Both the position numbers and the translations under genes were made by a program. Below are positions 13,856-16,687 of a stretch of 16,687 nt of DNA, one piece after another (positions within the stretch are counted from its first letter, which is position 1; every line of letters begins with the position of its first letter). The notes under the pieces were generated by a model that searched no databases, was not told where the DNA came from, and worked only from the letters and a program-made list of their open reading frames with translations. Origin of the DNA: DASXMX01 sp036794395 (GTDB lineage Bacteria > Planctomycetota > Phycisphaerae > Tepidisphaerales > Tepidisphaeraceae); NCBI GenBank assembly GCA_036794395.1, contig DAIRGS010000157.1:1-16687 (forward strand). Direction: 5' to 3'.

Positions 13856-15460
13856 TCAGAGGCCAATACCGAACTGCACCATGAATGCGTTCTGGTTGGT
13901 TCCGACTTTCTTGTCATCCACTTCGTACGCAACCTTGATAACGGCGCTGGGCGTGAGCCAATAATCGATGCCGAACTCCCAAAGCTGCTCGTGATCTCCG
14001 CCGGGGGCGCTCAGCGGCGTGCGGAGCACGTTGTAACGGGCGACGAACTCAAGGTTCTGGATGAAGGGATGCGGACAGTAGGTGGGCCGGTAGGACAACT
14101 CGGCGTACCCGCCGATGCGGTAGTTGCTATAGGTCAGCGGGCCGAAGCCCGTCGATCCGCCGCCGTAGGTGCGACGCTCGATGTTCGACCAGATCCACTC
14201 GGTGTGGACTCTGAACACGCCGAGCGAGTGAACGTCCTTGCGGATGTTCAGGTCGAACGCCTGGAGCAACGCGTAGGTGTGGGGGAATCCGTTTGGGGCG
14301 GTCTGGGCATATTCGACCGAGTAGCCCGTCTCGATCCACGGGACCGGCAGGAAGCCGATGCGCCCGCCGACGGCTTTGCCGTTGTTCAGGTCAGTGAAGT
14401 CATCGAAATTGAGGCTTCCGGCGGCTTCGGGGTCGTTGGTGACCAACTGCGGGCCGTTGGTGAGATAGACATCGTAAACAACTTTGGATGATCCAATGGG
14501 AACGGCGCCTCGGGCAAAGATACCAACCTGGCTTCCTGGGGCGAGGCCGCCATCGCCGAATGCGAGCGGATCGTCGGGTAGTTTGGTGATCCACGAGGGA
14601 TCGAAGTGGTTGTGATACTGGGCGAAGGGGACGACGAATAGTCCGCCGCCAACAATCAGGTAGTCGTTCACGATGAAAGACGCGTCGGCGATTTTCAGGT
14701 CGACGCTGGTCGACGAGCCGGCCGAGGGATCGGTGTCGATGCCGATGTCGAGCGCCGCCTCGAACAGAAGACGATCGGTCGGCTGCCAGAGAATCAGCGG
14801 CGCGACGCCGGCCGAAAACGTCGAATTCGTCTTCCGCTGGTTGGTGAAGCCGACCGCGGCGTCGCCGGCAATGAGCAGGTGCTCGGTGCCCGGGAGGGAG
14901 GAGTGGACCTGATGTTCCAGCGTGCGCATTTGGCGAAAAATATCGTCGAGATCTTCCTGATGAACCGCCGGGCCGGCTGGCTTGACGGGTGCCACGTCCG
15001 CCGCCGGCTGCTTCGAGCGGGTCGCCTGGTCCGCCAATCCATGGGGCGAGAGCGTTCGAATGTAGTTGACGAGGTCCCAGCGATCCTCATTGCTTAGCGC
15101 TTGCTCCCAAGGCGGCATGGGCGCCCGGCCCTGAGTGATTTTCCAGAACAATGCCCCATCGGTCTGATCTTGCGTGGCCGCGTTCGTCAGATCCTTGGGT
15201 TTGGGATTCAGCGCGATGGCTGCCGCGCCGTCTCCGTGACCCGCCGGGCCATGGCAAATAAGACAGTTGGCGAACAGCGCGTGGCCGTGCGCGATCGACT
15301 GCTCGCTCGGGGAAACCGGGCTTTTCCGTTCGGCCGCCGCGGGCGGAGCGAGCCACTCTTGAGAAGCTTGTTCTGCGCGAACCGAGGAAACCGTCCAGCA
15401 GATTCCACAAACCATCAGGAAGAGCGACGCGGGTGGAAATGGCAGATATCGCTGTCTCAC
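13856..15460 (-). CDS. Monoheme cytochrome c fused to a predicted outer-membrane porin
   Basis: A 534-residue protein. It has a signal peptide (about 1-29, cleavage near SVRA-EQ) and a class I cytochrome c domain (about 53-138) with heme motif C66-L-I-C69-H70, likely distal Met115 in APMPPW and the typical closing helix DRWDLVNYIRTL. A linker (140-190) contains a short helical stretch (EDLDDIFRQMRTLEHQV). From about 190 to the end there are alternating strands and polar turns (VGFTNQRK, GRIGFLPVPWIETGYSVEYAQ, GGYAELSYRPTY, AVIKVAYEVDD, MVQFGIGL) typical of an outer-membrane beta-barrel. The GTG start at 15460 has AGGAGA five bases upstream. Expected role: electron passage at the outer membrane. 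I could not tell which substrate or partner is outside. Confidence 0.82.
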   Translation of the reverse strand: MRQRYLPFPPASLFLMVCGICWTVSSVRAEQASQEWLAPPAAAERKSPVSPSEQSIAHGHALFANCLICHGPAGHGDGAAAIALNPKPKDLTNAATQDQTDGALFWKITQGRAPMPPWEQALSNEDRWDLVNYIRTLSPHGLADQATRSKQPAADVAPVKPAGPAVHQEDLDDIFRQMRTLEHQVHSSLPGTEHLLIAGDAAVGFTNQRKTNSTFSAGVAPLILWQPTDRLLFEAALDIGIDTDPSAGSSTSVDLKIADASFIVNDYLIVGGGLFVVPFAQYHNHFDPSWITKLPDDPLAFGDGGLAPGSQVGIFARGAVPIGSSKVVYDVYLTNGPQLVTNDPEAAGSLNFDDFTDLNNGKAVGGRIGFLPVPWIETGYSVEYAQTAPNGFPHTYALLQAFDLNIRKDVHSLGVFRVHTEWIWSNIERRTYGGGSTGFGPLTYSNYRIGGYAELSYRPTYCPHPFIQNLEFVARYNVLRTPLSAPGGDHEQLWEFGIDYWLTPSAVIKVAYEVDDKKVGTNQNAFMVQFGIGL

Positions 15461-15547
15461 GTACGATCTCCTTCTAAATCGACCGGATGAATGACTTGCC
15501 GGTGCGTGGCGTTCGGCCACCGCAAAGCCCGAGGGACGGAATGTTGA
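15424..15547 (-). repeat. Leader repeat, copy 1 (5' leader and first codons of the cytochrome-porin gene)
   Basis: This 124-base stretch matches 16564-16687 at 111 positions by my count; 15493-15547 is identical. Read on the minus strand it contains a stable hairpin (GTGGC-CGAAC-GCCAC with flanking TGC/GCA), an AGGAGA ribosome site and the start of the gene (MRQRYLPFPPAS). It fills the 120-base gap before the cytochrome-porin gene. Confidence 0.8.
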
Positions 15548-15580
15548 CTTTCGACGGCTCGTTCGAGGCGGCGACGCTTT

Positions 15581-16366
15581 TCACTTCGCAGCAGAGGCGG
15601 GCGTTCCCGCGATGGACGCCAGATGAACCGTCTTGATCGGATCGGCTTGTGCCTTTGCGTCGGCCTTGTACGTGAAGTCCAGTTCCCTGGTCGCCTTGCC
15701 GCCCTTGACCTCAATGGTCTGCGGCTCGGAATCCTTGTACAGTTCGTGCCAGGCCTGCACGACGTAGGCACCGTCCTTGAGGTCTTTGGTGTCGATCGAG
15801 AATTTCCCGTTTTCGCCGGTCGTGGCGAAATAGGGGTGATCGAAGACGCGCACGACCGCCTTCATCCACGGGTGGACGTCGCATTTGATCTGGAACGTTT
15901 CTTCGGTCGTGAAAGGCTCAAGCTTCTTATCACTCGCGTTGATCTGGGCGATGTTGAATGGCTTGTTGACAACAGCAACGCTGCGAGCATTGTGGAGGAA
16001 CGGGTCGCTGTTCACCACGACCACGGGCTGGCCGATTTGGACGACCAACACATGGGGCTGATACATGCACCCTTTCTGATCGAGAGAGGCCGGCTTGTCG
16101 ATCCGGGGCCCTTTGAGTTCGCCCGGCTTGCCTTCCTTAAGGAAGACAATGACGTTGGCCAACTCCCCGTTGTCCCCGGTAATGACAGTGTCTTCATAGA
16201 CCGGATCTTTATGAAGCTGGTCGCACTGCGGGATGGCAGCCATCTCCCTGATCTGCCTCATCTGCGGGGGAGTTCCGTGGAGCGTGACTTTGCCGCCAAT
16301 CTGCGCGAAGGACGCGCTGTAAATCCCAAACGAAAGCGCCGCCGCCAACCAAATGCTTCGATTCAT
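15581..16366 (-). CDS. Exported cupredoxin-like protein with carboxypeptidase-regulatory-like domain
   Basis: A 261-residue periplasmic protein. It has a signal peptide (cleavage near SFAQ-IGG, residues 19-22) and an N-terminal/central beta-rich domain. H125 (FLHNAR), C162, H165 and M168 (KCDVHPWM) have the order and spacing of a type-1 copper site (H...C-x2-H-x2-M). C48 and C100 may form a disulfide. The domain is followed by a carboxypeptidase-regulatory-like fold (about 172-215, VRVFDHPYFATTGENGKFSIDTKDLKDGAYVVQAWH). This architecture recurs beside respiratory genes in Planctomycetes, so copper-mediated electron transfer or metal delivery is likely, but not shown. The ATG at 16366 has AAGGAG upstream; an in-frame TTG two codons earlier is not needed. 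It is followed after 120 bases by the cytochrome-porin gene. Confidence 0.8.
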   Translation of the reverse strand: MNRSIWLAAALSFGIYSASFAQIGGKVTLHGTPPQMRQIREMAAIPQCDQLHKDPVYEDTVITGDNGELANVIVFLKEGKPGELKGPRIDKPASLDQKGCMYQPHVLVVQIGQPVVVVNSDPFLHNARSVAVVNKPFNIAQINASDKKLEPFTTEETFQIKCDVHPWMKAVVRVFDHPYFATTGENGKFSIDTKDLKDGAYVVQAWHELYKDSEPQTIEVKGGKATRELDFTYKADAKAQADPIKTVHLASIAGTPASAAK

Positions 16367-16465
16367 GTTCAAGTCTCCTTTTCAAGCGGGATTCCCCGCT
16401 TCATTGAACGACATGATCGGCGACGGCACGGAATTCCTGCCGTCGGGCCGGCACCAGTTTAGTCA

Positions 16466-16600
16466 TCAAGGAATCAACGCAGCGATGGGCAGCGTATCCA
16501 ATGTGGCGCTTATGTCCAGTTCCGACGTCACGGACGACATAAATGGCAGTAGGCGCGAGAAACGCGACGCGGGTGAGAATGGCAGATATCGTTGTTTCAC
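16466..16600 (-). pseudogene. Truncated 44-residue reading frame, remnant of a cytochrome-porin-like start
   Basis: Starts with GTG at 16600, after GGAGA. Its first twelve codons (MKQRYLPFSPAS) match the start of the cytochrome-porin gene (MRQRYLPFPPAS) because both lie in the duplicated 124-base segment. After about residue 14 it diverges (RLLPFMSSVTSELDIS) and stops at 16466 with no heme motif. It could be a decayed duplicate or a short leader peptide preceding the cupredoxin gene, 99 bases downstream. Confidence 0.5.
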
Positions 16601-16687
16601 GCAAATTCTCCTTCTCAGTCGAAAGGATGAAGGACTTGCCGGTGCGTGGCGTTCGGCCACCGCAAAGCCCGAGGGACGGAATGTTGA
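16564..16687 (-). repeat. Leader repeat, copy 2, running into the window edge
   Basis: Second copy of the segment at 15424-15547. Its 55 terminal bases (16633-16687) are identical to the other copy, and the match is still perfect where the window ends, so the full repeat is probably longer. Divergence is confined to the ribosome-site and coding side. Confidence 0.8.

Noticed and set aside
13856..15460. True Cyc2 iron oxidase
   Set aside because: The heme domain is a full class I cytochrome with a long linker and lacks the short Cyc2-type N-terminal heme motif; only the general architecture is shared.
15461..15547. Known riboswitch in the duplicated leader
   Set aside because: I compared it by eye with c-di-GMP, glycine, TPP, fluoride and manganese riboswitch cores and found no match; only a simple hairpin is visible.
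16401..16604. 67-codon minus-strand frame overlapping the truncated leader ORF
   Set aside because: It begins with TTG, lacks a recognisable domain, and the GTG frame at 16600 has the better ribosome site and the match to the paralogous start.

Overview
The window looks like chromosomal DNA of a Planctomycetota bacterium (or a close PVC relative), with high GC. The main reasons are a large surface protein carrying the planctomycete N-terminal motif VERLENRTLLS, a Minf_1886-family gene (a family restricted to Planctomycetes and Verrucomicrobia), a DUF1080 sugar-hydrolase-type exported protein, and periplasmic cytochrome and cupredoxin-like genes. I saw no rRNA, tRNA, CRISPR array, prophage or complete transposase gene.

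Left part (1-4240). Bases 1-167 hold no gene I can support. Then come a Minf_1886 gene, a translationally coupled one-helix membrane protein and an alpha/beta hydrolase. Next is a toxin-antitoxin and small mobile element zone. A HigB/RelE-type toxin gene (1854-2499) is cut by a MITE-like element (2083-2389), and that element is itself cut by a second one (2221-2339). Target duplications let both insertions be undone on paper. The cognate antitoxin is intact. A GIY-YIG nuclease-domain gene follows, then a convergent PIN-toxin/antitoxin pair.

Middle (4426-9600). A secreted DUF1080 protein converges on a tightly overlapping four-gene minus-strand operon (8945 to 5438). In transcription order this is an ATPase half with Walker A and a CxxC zinc-hook-like motif at its C-terminal end, an Mre11/SbcD nuclease with all its metal-binding motifs, a 101-residue coiled-coil protein, and a second ATPase half with a signature-like loop, Walker B and H-loop. 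Read together it is a split Rad50/SbcC with its Mre11/SbcD nuclease. This is the most interesting system here. The roughly 650-base gap upstream is packed with palindromes, a 70-base dispersed repeat and a 19-base tandem repeat.

Right part (9597-16687). A minus-strand surface protein with two DUF11 domains and a PKD-like domain is divergent, across a 687-base gap, from a small exported protein gene preceded by the second copy of the 70-base repeat. The window ends with a minus-strand periplasmic/outer-membrane electron-transfer cluster: a cupredoxin-like protein, a monoheme cytochrome c fused to a predicted outer-membrane barrel, and a monoheme cytochrome lipoprotein. A 124-base leader-plus-start segment occurs twice in this cluster, once before the fusion gene and once, with a truncated reading frame, at the window's right edge.
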